64,000 bases of DNA from Agelaius tricolor (lineage: Eukaryota > Chordata > Aves > Passeriformes > Icteridae): positions 1 through 64,000 of the forward strand of contig JALJCS010000056.1 of the NCBI GenBank assembly GCA_023055355.1, written 5' to 3'. The position numbers and the translations under genes were made by a program. Under the pieces are notes generated by a model. That model searched no databases, was not told where the DNA came from, and was given only the letters and a program-made list of their open reading frames with translations. This document shows positions 46,433-57,166 of the stretch, piece after piece (position 1 is the stretch's first letter; each line of letters opens with the position of its first letter).

Positions 46433-46853
46433 CTCTGAGACCATTCCAGGAGCCCACGGAAAGGGGCTCGGACATTCTTTCAGTCTGTTCGATAAGCCTT
46501 TGGCCGGCAAGCTACCTCGGAAGAACACACTCCGTTTTAGTGAGTTGCTCTCCTGTGGACGAAACTGGGAACTTCAAAGTACCCTAAGAAGTCAGTTTCA
46601 GGTGGAAATCAACATCCCAGGCTTTTTTGTTCCCCTGTCCTGCAGCTGGATTGGTAAGTTTTACCCTTCTCTTGTTTCTCCCCTCTTTGGGAGGGGGTGT
46701 TTCCCTGCCCTTTGTTCTCAGGCCCGCCGCGGAGGGCCGCAGTTTTTTTGCCTCTCTATTGTGGGCAGGCTGCCAGCTGCAGGCTTTTTTTCTCCCCCCC
46801 CCCCCACCTGGGTTGCTGAAATTTGAGATACAAATTTAAAATCATAGCCAAAA
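46433..46853 (+). other. 5' leader of provirus 2
   Basis: Untranslated leader between primer binding site and gag, expected to hold packaging and splice-donor signals. None can be pinned down by eye. A C run of about 13 lies near 46795-46807. Confidence 0.6.
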
Positions 46854-48743
46854 ATGGGTGCTAGGCTTTCTGTATCTCACAAGGGTGTCTATTATCATCT
46901 TTTAAACATTCTTAAGAGTGAAAAAATCCGATTTTCAAAAACAGATGTTAAACAGTTCGTCAGATGGCTTTTTGTTCACGTTCCTGACGTGTCCACTGAA
47001 AATCTCAGTGATTTGGCTTTTTGGGACAAAATTGGTAGTGAATTATTGAAGGCAGGGAAATCAGGAGACACCTCTCTGTCAAAATTTGCTTTTTTAGCCC
47101 TGCAGATAAGAAATGTTGTAAAATTTAATTTAAAGATGCAAGAACAGCCATCTGGCAACAGTTTCAATACCTCTGTTTCCCAAAAACCCGATCCACCCCC
47201 CTCCAAGTTCGGTTCTCCCTCCCCCACCCACCTTTCCCCAACCCCAGCCCCGGCACAAACCCCTGCCCCCCCCCAGAGGCTCCCTGTCTCCAACCCGGAC
47301 ACTTCTGCCCTGAATTCCCGAGATCCCACCCTCCCCCCTGCTTCCACAAGTTATAATACCGTGTCTCACAACCTTAGTGCCCGCCTTTGTACCCCCAAGC
47401 CGCGTCCGGTAATCCCCTCTGACCATAATGGTGGACACCACGTGGCAATGCTGGTTTCCTCTCCTTCCCATAATCCCTTTCGCTCTTCCAACAACCCATT
47501 CTGCTCGGAGCACCCCGCCCCCGAAACCCGCCCTCCCTGTGTCCTTCCCCCGGCCCCTCCTCCGGCCCCTCCCGCCCTTCCCCCGGCCCCTCCTCCGGTC
47601 CCTCCCGCTCCGGCCCCGGCCGCCCCTCCTGCTCCGGCTCGGGCCGCCCCTGCCCCCTCAGAGCTCTGCCCGCCCGCCGCGGGCTCCCTCCGCCCCCCCC
47701 ACGGCCCGCCCTCCGGCTCTCAGAGCAGTGTAACAAGAGACGCTGTCGCCGGCAGACAGAACCCGGAAACAGCACAGTCCTTTTCTGTTGCCCCTGTCTC
47801 ATATATTCCAGATGTCACCGGGGCATTCCAGCCAAATTATAGCCCCCTTTCTGTTGATTCTGTTAAAGAACTAGCCAAAGCCCAAAAAGATTTTGGGAGA
47901 TCAAGTGAATATTTTAGAGGGCTCCTTAAAGCTACATTATTCGCTCACATTCTAACCCCTGCTGATATAAAACACCTTTTTTCCTGCCTGTTATCCTCTT
48001 CTGAATATCTCTTGTGGGATGTTGCATGGCAAAAAGGATTGAGAGCAATTTTACCAGCTCTGTGGGCGGATGAAGCTACTGCTCGTGATGTTTATGGTAA
48101 CATGTTATCTCTCGACCATCTCTGTGGACAGGGGGGTTGGGAAGATAGCTTGACCCAGGCAGAAAGCATTCCCACAAGGGCTTTCAGAGAATGTGCTAGA
48201 GCAGCTGAGAAAGCTTTCTTTGGGCTCCGTCCTGGTATTCCAATTGAGAATTATTTGAAAATAACACAATCTCCATCTGAGTCCTTTTTGAGTTTTGTGG
48301 AAAGGTTGAGAAAAGCTGTTGAATTGCAAGTTCAGAATGAAGGAGCCAGGATGGAAATCCTCACCGAGATTGCTAAAGAAAATGCCAATGAGAAGTGCAA
48401 AGCTGCTATTCTCAGCCTGCCTCTTGACCCAACGCCTACGCTGCAGGCCATGCTTGAAGTGTGTGAGAAGAAAGTTACCATTACCCTCGCTGACCACGAT
48501 GAGAGACCAAAACCACAGAGAAGGATTGCTGCAGTGGAAGGCCCTGAGCCATCATTCACCAGCCAGCTCCAGCATGTCACGATGCCACAAGAGAGAATCT
48601 CCAGCTCTAATAGACCTTGCCATCTTTGTGGGAAGTTAGGGCATTGGATGCCTGACTGCCCTCTGAAAAAGCAGTTTTTAGATTTTAAATACAATACGCT
48701 TAAAAACCAGAATTCCCCAAAGGACCACCTCTCAAAAAACTGA
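46854..48743 (+). CDS. gag: Gag polyprotein, intact frame (provirus 2)
   Basis: A 629-codon open frame from ATG 46854 to TGA 48741-48743. In order: a matrix domain (about residues 1-95; starts MGARLSVSHKGVYYH, probably myristoylated at Gly2), a long Pro/Ala-rich linker (about 100-290, built of PAPP repeats), a capsid with the major homology region SPSESFLSFVERLRKAVE (about 475-495), and a nucleocapsid with one zinc knuckle, CHLCGKLGHWMPDC (about 588-601). The matrix and overall layout fit class II/betaretrovirus-like ERVs, although those often have two knuckles. Gag alone could in principle still form particles. That is inference. Confidence 0.93.
   Translation: MGARLSVSHKGVYYHLLNILKSEKIRFSKTDVKQFVRWLFVHVPDVSTENLSDLAFWDKIGSELLKAGKSGDTSLSKFAFLALQIRNVVKFNLKMQEQPSGNSFNTSVSQKPDPPPSKFGSPSPTHLSPTPAPAQTPAPPQRLPVSNPDTSALNSRDPTLPPASTSYNTVSHNLSARLCTPKPRPVIPSDHNGGHHVAMLVSSPSHNPFRSSNNPFCSEHPAPETRPPCVLPPAPPPAPPALPPAPPPVPPAPAPAAPPAPARAAPAPSELCPPAAGSLRPPHGPPSGSQSSVTRDAVAGRQNPETAQSFSVAPVSYIPDVTGAFQPNYSPLSVDSVKELAKAQKDFGRSSEYFRGLLKATLFAHILTPADIKHLFSCLLSSSEYLLWDVAWQKGLRAILPALWADEATARDVYGNMLSLDHLCGQGGWEDSLTQAESIPTRAFRECARAAEKAFFGLRPGIPIENYLKITQSPSESFLSFVERLRKAVELQVQNEGARMEILTEIAKENANEKCKAAILSLPLDPTPTLQAMLEVCEKKVTITLADHDERPKPQRRIAAVEGPEPSFTSQLQHVTMPQERISSSNRPCHLCGKLGHWMPDCPLKKQFLDFKYNTLKNQNSPKDHLSKN
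48734..48740 (+). promoter_or_regulatory. Ribosomal -1 frameshift site (A AAA AAC) at the end of gag
   Basis: The heptamer A AAA AAC sits in the gag frame immediately before the TGA stop. Reading from it in the -1 frame gives an uninterrupted passage into the pro-pol frame at 48785. The same heptamer is conserved before the gag stop of provirus 1 (34872-34878). Confidence 0.85.
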
Positions 48744-51319
48744 GTAAAGAGCGCTCCTTTCCCAAGCGCTATGACAAAAATAGTGTGGGCTCAATTCAAG
48801 TACGGGGGAGGGAAAAGAAATCTAGTGTAAAAGATGTATCGGTGCCAAACGAGGCACTGGCTTTGAACAAAACAGAACATTCATTTCATTGGAATAATCC
48901 CAGACCAATTTTAACCACTGACTCTTCCCATAACCCTTACAGGCTGGCGTTGACAGAGCCTCTCCATCTCAGAGACACTAACTGGCATTTCATATCTGTT
49001 AACCCTGAACAACCAGGTACTTGGACACAGCTTTGCCAGAAACGTCACAGTAAGTATGTCGTCCTTGGGGACACAAAACACACACCCCAAGAAATTAATA
49101 TTCCCCCGGGTCTCATATCATCAGACCCGAAACAATTTGTCATATGGCTTCACTGTACTCATCCACCCGTGTACTTGCCCAAAGGCCAAATCATAGCCCA
49201 AGCAATCCCAGTGCCTGAGCCTCCATGGGACCAGGAGCAAGCAGACACCCTCAGAGGTAAACTCCATCCCAATGTCTGCTGGACTCAGGTATTGGGAAAA
49301 GAAAAACCCAAGCTATCATGTGGGTTACACCGTGGTGGCGAGTACAAATCCATACAAGGACTTTTAGATACCGGAGCAGATGTCACGATCATTCCATCTA
49401 AAGAGTGGCCATCACACTGGGAATTGCAAAACGTAGCAGGACACGTGCAAGGTGTAGGGGGAATTCAATTGGCAAGACAGTCAAAAAACGTTGTTCAAAT
49501 TGAGGGATCCAATGGCAAAATAGCTTCCATTCGCCCGTTTGTTTTAGACTACACAGAGCCCCTCTGGGGCAGAGATTTAATGGTTCAATGGGGAACCACA
49601 ATTGACATCCCAGAAAACCCGCAGGTTTTTCGGGGAGCGGTCGCTGAGGTGCGCCATGCCCAAAAATTGACTTGGAAAACTGATACTCCAATAAGGGTAG
49701 TTCAGTGGCCGCTCAATAAAACCAAATTAAAGGCGCTTGAAGAACTTGTACAAGAGCAGTTAGAAAAAGGTCACATTGTGGAGACCACGTCGCCATGGAA
49801 TTCGCCTGTCTTTGTCATTAAAAAACCAAACAAAGACAAGTGGAGACTACTCCATGACCTCCGTCAAATCAACAACGTTATTGAGGACATGGGCTCCCTA
49901 CAACCAGGGATGCCCTCACCAAGCATGCTTCCACAAAATTGGTCTTTAGCTGTAATTGACATCAAAGATTGTTTTTTTCACATTCCCCTACATCCTGACG
50001 ATGCTCCGCGTTTTGCCTTTTCGGTTCCCACCATTAACCTGGAGGCCCCAATGAAGAGATACCATTGGACGGTCCTCCCTCAGGGACTTAAAGTCAGTCC
50101 TATGATTTGCCAGAGGTATGTTTCTTCCTTGTTGTCTCCAGTCCGTGAAGCTGCAGGAGATTCCATCATCCTGCACTACATGGATGACATCCTGGTGTGT
50201 GCCCCAAGTGATGACATGCTTACTCACACACTTGACCTGACAATCAATGCATTGGTTGCTGCAGGGTTCGAGCTCCAAGAAGAAAAGATTCAAAAGATGC
50301 CACCTTGGAAGTACCTGGGCCTTGAGATTGGAAAGCGGACCATTGTGCCGCAAAAATTGACTATCAAACATGATATCAAAACCTTAGCGGATCTCCATCA
50401 ACTTTGTGGATCCTTAAATTGGGTGAGACCTTGGCTAGGCATTTCCACCGAAGACCTAGCCCCCCTTTTCAATTTGTTAAAAGGGGGAGATGACCTTAGT
50501 GCTCCTAGGACCCTCACCCAGGAAGCGAAAACCGCACTGGAGAAAGTTCAGGAAATCATGTCTACTAGACAGGCCCACAGGTGCCAGCAGGGTCTCCCCT
50601 TCAAATTTATCATCTTAGGCAAATTGCCACACCTCCATGGTATGATTTTTCAGTGGGAAACTGTCCAGGCAAAGAAAAAGGACCAGGTCAAGAAAGATCC
50701 CCTCTTAATTATAGAGTGGGTCTTTCTCAGTCACAACAGGTCAAAAAGGATGACAATGCCACAAGAGCTGATGGCAGAATTGATCCGGAAAGCAAGGATA
50801 CGGATCAGAGAATTGGCAGGGTGTGACTTTGACTGCATTTACATTTCCTTAAACCTGAAATCAGGCCATTTGTCTCAAGCAATGCTAGAGCAATTTTATC
50901 AAGAGAATGAAGCCTTGCAATTAGCCCTAGATAGCTACACAGGCCAAATTTCGATTCACAGACCGGCCCACAAAATTTTCAACTCAGATGTTCAGTTTTC
51001 ACTATCACTGACAAGTATTCAGAGCAGGACACCTCTAAAAGCACTGACAGTTTTTACTGATGCGTCTGGTGCGTCTCACAAGTCAGTGGTAACTTGGAAA
51101 GATCCCCAAACTCAACAGTGGGAAGCAGATATTGCCAAGGTGGAAGGATCACCCCAAATTGCTGAGTTGGCCGCTGTAGTCAGAGCTTTTGAGAAGTTTC
51201 CTGAGCCTTTAAATGTAGTTACTGATTCAGCTTATGTTGCAGGTGTAGTGTCTAGGGCAGAGAATGCTGTGTTGCAAGAAGTTTCCAACATTCCTTTATA
51301 TGAATTACTTTCTAAGTAA
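48744..51319 (+). CDS. pro-pol: dUTPase-like/protease/RT/RNase H frame, 3'-truncated (provirus 2)
   Basis: One open frame, at least 844 codons from 48785 and open back to the frameshift site. In order: a dUTPase-like block (about residues 55-150; LPKGQIIAQAIPVPEP near its end), an aspartic protease with LLDTGADVTIIPS (near 195), RT with RLLHDLRQINN, VIDIKDCFFHIPL and the catalytic LHYMDDILVCAP, a connection, and RNase H with VFTDASGASHKS, AELAAVVRAFE and VTDSAYVAG. YMDD fits class II. The frame ends at TAA 51317-51319, at the junction with the inverted LTR, before the last RNase H motif. There is no integrase. Protease and polymerase share one frame, so one frameshift instead of two would make Gag-Pro-Pol. 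Confidence 0.92.
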
Positions 51320-51321
51320 GC

Positions 51322-51989
51322 TGTCTCAGTCTCTCTGCAGGCCTCTCAATGTCCCTGGGCCTTACCCGGGTCGGCAGAGAGTGGGGGGGTGACCCCACCA
51401 CGGCCGACTGCGGGGAGACACTCTCTGTGCCCCGAGGGTGCTGAGGGCATTCAGGCTGGTTGCCTTCGCTGCAGCAGAGACGACCGAGACGTCGGTGGAA
51501 GAGGAAAGGGGCCGTCTCCCAGCAGGGGATATTCCAAGGTTTTATTAAGGAGTCCGGAAGGAGCTCCTGTACCTCAGGGGCCTCCTGCCGAGAGCCCTGG
51601 GGGATGTCCGGAGCTCACATTTAAAGGGGGGAGGAAACTAACATAGATAAAATCCTACTAACCAATAGGTATCTCTGGGGGATGGGTGCTGGGGGGATAG
51701 ACATACAAAACAGCGTATGGGGCAGGACTTGAGGGGCTGACCCTTGGCCCCTGGCTAATCACTCGACAACTTGGACCGAAACTTCTGGATAAGGGTCTGG
51801 GATGTCGAGGTGACTGACAGAGAGCCAGGGTGGGGGTTTTGGAGATCTTATCCCGGGAAAGGGATAACACAAGTAGAGGGAAAAGGAGGGGGGGGGGGGT
51901 ACAGTCTGGGATAAACCATTTGGGAAAAACATGGGAATACAAAACAAACTACTTCAAGGTATTACAAAATATAAGAACGCACTACAACA
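51322..51989 (-). repeat. ERVK LTR in inverted orientation, right end of provirus 2
   Basis: Reverse complement of 45746-46411 with about four substitutions noticed and a longer G run. It begins TGTCTCAG, preceded by AAGC, which mirrors the GCTT that follows the direct LTR before the primer binding site. It ends CGCACTACAACA at the 6-bp target duplication. Confidence 0.94.
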
Positions 51990-52594
51990 CTGCTCCAGAC
52001 TGGGACCTGGGAACACCTAGAATTTGCACCCTGTGGCCTGCAGCAGCTATCCCCAGCGCCGGAGGGATTGATAACAGAGCGACCACCCCCAAGAGAGACT
52101 TTCTGAATTTGTCATCTTTTTCAGAGCGGTAAAAGAGTGGTGTCATCTGGTATTGTTCATTTTGTGTGCTGGGGGGTGCTGTGCCTGATAAATAAACAGG
52201 TTCTTTCCACTTCTCTCCAAGGAATTCTTCCCGAACCGGTTGGGGGGAGGGGCTGTGTGGGTTTGCTTTCTGGAGGGGCCCCCTTTTGGAGATTGTCTTC
52301 CAAATTTGCTCTAAACCAGGACAGTCATGTTCTGAGTTTGCATCTATGATTGGACTCTTGACCTCAGAAGACTCCTATACCTTGTTGCGTTTGCCATGCC
52401 CCCCATTAAAGTCTTTATGTTTTGGACAAGGCCACCATCATACCTGTTCCTTATTTTGCCAGTTCCCCCTGACTAAGCTGAACTATGGGTCACAGCAAGC
52501 AAAGCAAAGACTGCGATGGTGGGGGGGGAGGAGAATGAGTGAGTGACTCTCGTGGGTGCCTGGCATTGGGCCAGCGTCAAACCACAACACCAAG

Positions 52595-53756
52595 ACATAC
52601 AGGATTGCATAGAAATCTAAAAATATTTACGTGTCACTAAGATGGCTGTAATTTTAAATTTAGCTGCATTTTACTGACAAATAGATTGCTGTATTCTTCA
52701 GGGAATGCTGCCATCATCAAATCCCAAAGATATTAAGTACCAGAATTTGAAGTTGAGTTTATCTTTGAAGGTTTTTGAACTCTTTTGTTTTCTCCCATTT
52801 CCAGATGTGAAGAAACATATCCTTTGTCCCTGCCTTCATCTCCCTTTAAGTAAGAAGTAAATTCTTAATACATTTTTCTTCCTAAAATAAAAGCAAAGAA
52901 AAAAAATAGGATTTGGGGTACTCATAGTCAAAGGGTTTCAATCTGGCCTCATTACAAAGGGGTACATGTGAACTCTCAGAAACATGTTTGGCAGCAAGAG
53001 CAGCCGCAACCAGTTGATTTCAGTAGCAGAATCATATTATTCAGCTAGCAGTTAAGGCTTCTTGAAGCCCATATATCAGAAGATGTGATGTTCTCCTGTG
53101 TTGGATATTAGATGCAATACAGATCAGACTAATGAGAGCACTGTTTCAGTGAAAGCTAAAGGCAGAGGAAGGTAGGCCAGGGGAATCAGTGCACGTTAGT
53201 CCTCCATACAAATGTCACTGTACCCTTAGCATCAACACATCTTCTCCCTCTAAATCACCAAGCTATAGGAGGTTGGGTAGCTGTTTTCCTGATTCCAATC
53301 CCTTGCACAAACACAAAGGTTATGCAAAGGTGACTTTTATAGCCCTTTTGTTTAACATAACATTTACACTAATTCTTATCACTCTTCTGAGTCTCGACAA
53401 TCACTTCTTCAGTCACACCTAAACTTTAGTTCTTGTCTTCAATATTAGATACATTTTCCATTTACCTCCCAATTAAGCATACCCAAATGTAATTTGAGGC
53501 ATATTAGCACAACAGAACCAGTTCATTAAGTCTGGAAAGGTAAAGAGCCCATCAAAACAAAAGTCATAGAAGCCTGACTATTATTTGAATGAATATCGAT
53601 ATTGGAAGAAGAAAATAAAGGCTCTGAACACATTAACTAAAAAGACAAGAACTGAATCACAGATGTGTGGTTAATGAATACACGTTTGACCAAAATTACC
53701 ATTCAGCTGTCACAGCACAGTATGTCATATAACTGAGGCTTTCAACATGTCAGAGG
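52595..53756. other. Intron-like sequence
   Basis: AT-rich sequence continuous with 43939-44192 once the Z nest is removed. No repeat family or coding signal recognised. Confidence 0.5.
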
Positions 53757-54817
53757 TGTGATGCGTTTTGTCTAGTATAGAGTTAATTTTCTTCACAGTA
53801 GCTAGTATGGGACTATGCTTTGGATTTTCCCTGAAAACAGTACTGATGATGATGCCTAAAGATTTTTAGGTTTTTTAATATTTTTGTAACTTTGTAGATT
53901 TTTAATACATAGTTTTATGGCTTTTAGAACTTTCTTACCCTTTTTCACACTTTAGAACAAACAGTAGCTATGTCATATTATTGAAATTCTGTTTAGTCTT
54001 ATTTTCAAGAAAATAATTTCTAACAAGGACACTGTTTTGCACCAGAACTTAGGAGACATAACAAGAAATAGGGCAAAGAAGCCCCTGGAGAGTCTCCAAG
54101 GGGCAGACCCAGGGGTGGGTTACAAGGGCAAGTGTTCTATTGGATGCATCTGCTAGATATACTAATTATTTAATCTTATAGAAATTGTAGAAATCCTGTA
54201 CCATGTGTGTGCATAGCTATATTTTGTACACCTGAAAGCCTTCATTAAAGAACTGATTTTTATATTGCTACTTTAATATTGTTTGGAAAAGTTTTTCTTC
54301 TGATTCTGGGCAACAGGGATACAAGAATGTTTTCATTATTGCTGAGCAGCGCTCATACAGAGTCAAGGCCTTTTCTGCTTCTCACACCACCAGTGAGTAG
54401 ACTGGGGGTGCACAAGAAGTTGGGAGGAGACACATCCAGGACAGTTGACCCCAAAGAGATATTCCATACCATATGACATCATAATCAGCATATAAAGCTA
54501 GGGGAAGAAGGAGAAAGGGGGGGAACATTCGGAGTAATGGTGTTTGTCTTCCCAAATAACTGTTAAAACATGATAGAGCCCTGCTGAACACAAGATGGAG
54601 ATGGCTGAACATTTGCCTGTCAATGGGAAGTATTGAATATATTCCTTGTTTTGCTTTGCTTGCATGTACTGCATTGCTTTACCTCTTGAACTGTCTTTAT
54701 CTCAACTCATGCGTTTTTTCACTTGAACTCTTTGGATTCTCTCCCCCATTGGACTCAAGGGGGAGTGAACAAGCAGTTGTGTGATGCTTAGTTGCCAGCT
54801 GGGGCTAAACCAAAACA
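53757..54817 (+). repeat. Solo LTR (relative of 43372-43938) with a ~475-bp internal insertion
   Basis: Starts TGTGATGCGTTTTGTC and ends GGGCTAAACCAAAACA; flanks AGAGG and ATAGG are a probable 5-bp duplication with one mismatch. Compared with the other copy, about 53859-54335 is extra AT-rich sequence of unknown origin. ATATAAAG near 54492. Confidence 0.7.
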
Positions 54818-54879
54818 ATAGGTTACGATTTTCATACATAAAAGGTAGACAAAAACTATACAACTAAAGCAAGCATGAG

Positions 54880-56294
54880 TGTCCTGGTTTGAAAAGGAAG
54901 TGAGTTTTTTGGAATGCTGTGGTCAAACCAATAGGTGCTCAGATTTGAATATTGGCACCTGGTGTGGCCACTGAGGACATGTATACGCCTCCGAGAACAC
55001 AGGGGGTTAAAACCAGAGAACTCCCAGGGGGAAGCTCTCTTGGGTTCCGGTGGTCCGTGAAGGAAGTAAGACCTCCCCTGCCCAACTGTAGGCTGGGTGG
55101 GGGAGGGGAAGCCATGCGGCCGGGTGAGGTAGGCCGGAGCCTTGGACAGAGAAGGGAGGTGAAGGCCTTTGCAGGATGGAAGGGTGGAGGAGCACCGAGA
55201 AATATTGGGCAGCCACCTCCTCCCTGCCGCCCCCCCCGCCCCGCCGAGAGAGAGAGCTGGTGCCTGTGCCACCTTGAAATTGGATAGCATGGCCGGCCGA
55301 GATGGAGAAGGGGGGAGGGTGTGGCGAGAAGGTGCCTGGCAGGGCCGTTTTTAGAGTTCTCGACAGGCAGAGCCTGAGATTTTTACCCCTTTCCTTGGAT
55401 GATGGAAACCTTACAAATGCTGATCCTCCTGGAGTTGAATGAGAAGAGAGATAGAGATGAGAAAAGAGGAAATGGGCCATGAGAGAAGTTGAGAAGAATC
55501 TTGGGTGGGAGGAGATGATGGAGTGGCCTTTGGCTGGACTTTTCTTGTATAGCCATGGACAGAACCATTTTTCCTGTGACACAGAGACTGCATTTAGGGG
55601 GAGGCAATGGCTTGGAGCCAAGAGAGTGCAGTGATGTTATTTGAAAGAGTGCGTGAACAGAGACGACAGGTGAGGAGGGTGGTGGTGTCCTCCATCTTCA
55701 GCGAAGAAGAAGATCTCTGTTCTCGAGACCCCTCGGCCCCAGGGGGTGAATTTGGGGGGAACAGGTATCCCAAAAGTGAGAGACTGTGCTTTTTTTTGGA
55801 ACTGGGCAAAACATCCTTAAAAGGGGAACCCTAGAAGCAGCTCTGGTCCATTCACAGTGGTGAGAGCACTGTACATGGAAGGAAGATGTCACGATGGCAA
55901 ATTATCTCCAGGTGGTGCCACGTGTGACATGGAAACACAAGAGGTCTCAACTGTGTTTCCAGGGGAAGCCTATGGTACAAGAAGGACTCCTCTCCTCTTG
56001 ATGAACTGAGAATTGATTATCTAAAGGGTGGTGATAGAGTGAGAGTTGGTGATCTGAGGGGTGGATGTATTGGAAATTTGGTGGGGGGAGGAGGAATGTT
56101 TTTTGGAAGGTTTTCATTTTGAGTTCTGTGTGTGTTTCTCTTTATATAGAGTTGTAGGTTAATAAAGTTTTTTCTTCTTTATTCCTAAGTTGGAGCCTGC
56201 TTTGCTCTATTCCTGGTCCCATCTCACAGCAGACACCAGGAAGCATATATTTTCATGGGGGGCACTGGCATTGTGCCAGCGTCAAACCGTGACA
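54880..56294 (+). repeat. Solo LTR, family F1
   Basis: Starts TGTCCTGGTTTGAAAAG and ends GCGTCAAACCGTGACA. AATAAAG near 56161. No target duplication was found. It is clearly diverged from the F1 copies in the palindrome. Confidence 0.85.
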
Positions 56295-56499
56295 CAGTAG
56301 AAGTCCGATTGTTCAGCCTTGAGTTGCTACTCTCCTTTACTGTCAATACAACAATCTAATATTGCCCCACCTAAAATAGCCTCAATTTGTTTGAGGAGAT
56401 GGCTTGCATATTTCTGCTGATTGCTCAGCAGTGTTTCACAAAGATTTTTGCAGGGTATATATGTGTATCTGGCATAGACATTACAGTTAGGTACAGAAC

Positions 56500-56889
56500 T
56501 GTCACAGATATATTTTATGAAAAATCCTTTCATTAGGATTTTTTCTCCTGAGAAGCTGAGAGGCCTCAGAAACGAAATGTAAACAGTAATTATCTGCTGC
56601 TGTGGAATGCAACAGGTGCATGTTTGATTGGTCTCATGTAGTTGTTTTTAATTAATGGACAATCACAGTCCAGCTGTCTCGGACTGTCTGGTCAGTCACA
56701 AGATTTTATTATAATTTCATTTCTTTTCTTTCCTTTCCTTGCTAGCCTTCTGATGAAATCCTTTCTTCTATTCTTTTAGTATAGTTTTAATATAATATTT
56801 ATCATAAAATAATAAATCAGCCTTCTGAAACACGGAGTCAAGATTCTCGTCTCTTCCCTTGTCCTGGGACCCCTGTGAACACCACCACA
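56500..56889 (+). repeat. Solo LTR (ERVK-type, distant relative of X)
   Basis: Starts TGTCACAGATA and ends GAACACCACCACA. A perfect 6-bp target duplication, CAGAAC, flanks it at 56494-56499 and 56890-56895. AATAAATCAGCC near 56810. Confidence 0.93.
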
Positions 56890-57166
56890 CAGAACAGCAT
56901 TAATAAAGCTTACCTGCACTTTTTTATCACTTCTAATAAAGCAGTTAGTCTTTTCTTGACATGTTTTAACTGAAACTACAGCTTTGCTGAATAACAAGTT
57001 GTCTATACTCTGTGGCAAAAAAACAACATAGCCGCCTTCACTGAACTAGTTGGAGAAATCATAATTTTGCCTAATTGCTGGGGTAATTAGAAGTTTTTTC
57101 CAATAACTATTCTAAACTTCAGATGGCTATTGAATTAAACCAACTAGAATACATTTTGACACTTGA

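Larger units (their letters stand above)
45746..51989 (+). mobile_element. Young ERVK provirus 2 with inverted terminal LTRs
   Basis: Structure: LTR (+, 45746-46411), primer binding site, leader, intact gag, intact dUTPase-like/pro/RT frame cut inside RNase H, then LTR (-, 51322-51989). A perfect 6-bp target duplication, CTGCTC, flanks the whole unit at 45740-45745 and 51990-51995. Both outer ends are therefore U3 ends and were joined to the host by integrase. Integrase and env genes are absent, so it is not autonomous. The LTRs differ at only a few sites plus homopolymer length, which implies a recent insertion. Confidence 0.95.
45435..52323 (+). repeat. Solo LTR, family Y, split by ERVK provirus 2
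   Basis: The left part is 45435-45745 (starts TGTCCTAGGGTGACG) and the right part 51990-52323 (ends CTAAACCAGGACA). Outer flanks GTCAA and GTCAT suggest a 5-bp duplication with one mismatch. The two parts rejoin exactly once the provirus and one copy of CTGCTC are removed. AATAAA near 52192. Confidence 0.88.
45211..52500 (+). repeat. Short LTR-like element W inside Z, split by Y
   Basis: About 225 bp (from TGTGGAAACGTGATTGG) to the left of Y and about 170 bp to the right, with an ATTAAAG near 52407 and a probable end at GGGTCACA (52494). The right boundary is uncertain by about 15 bp and no target duplication was identified. Confidence 0.5.
44198..52589 (+). repeat. Solo LTR, family Z, split by a three-level nested insertion
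   Basis: The left part is 44198 to 45210 and the right part about 52505 to 52589. The perfect 5-bp target duplication CCAAG at 44193-44197 and 52590-52594 proves that both parts are one insertion. The left part has AATAAA near 45100 and matches the Z copy at 21615-22700 in reverse. Confidence 0.92.

Noticed and set aside
47374..47802. Gly/Arg/Glu-rich minus-strand frame of 142 codons
   Set aside because: Antisense shadow of the proline-rich linker of the intact gag.
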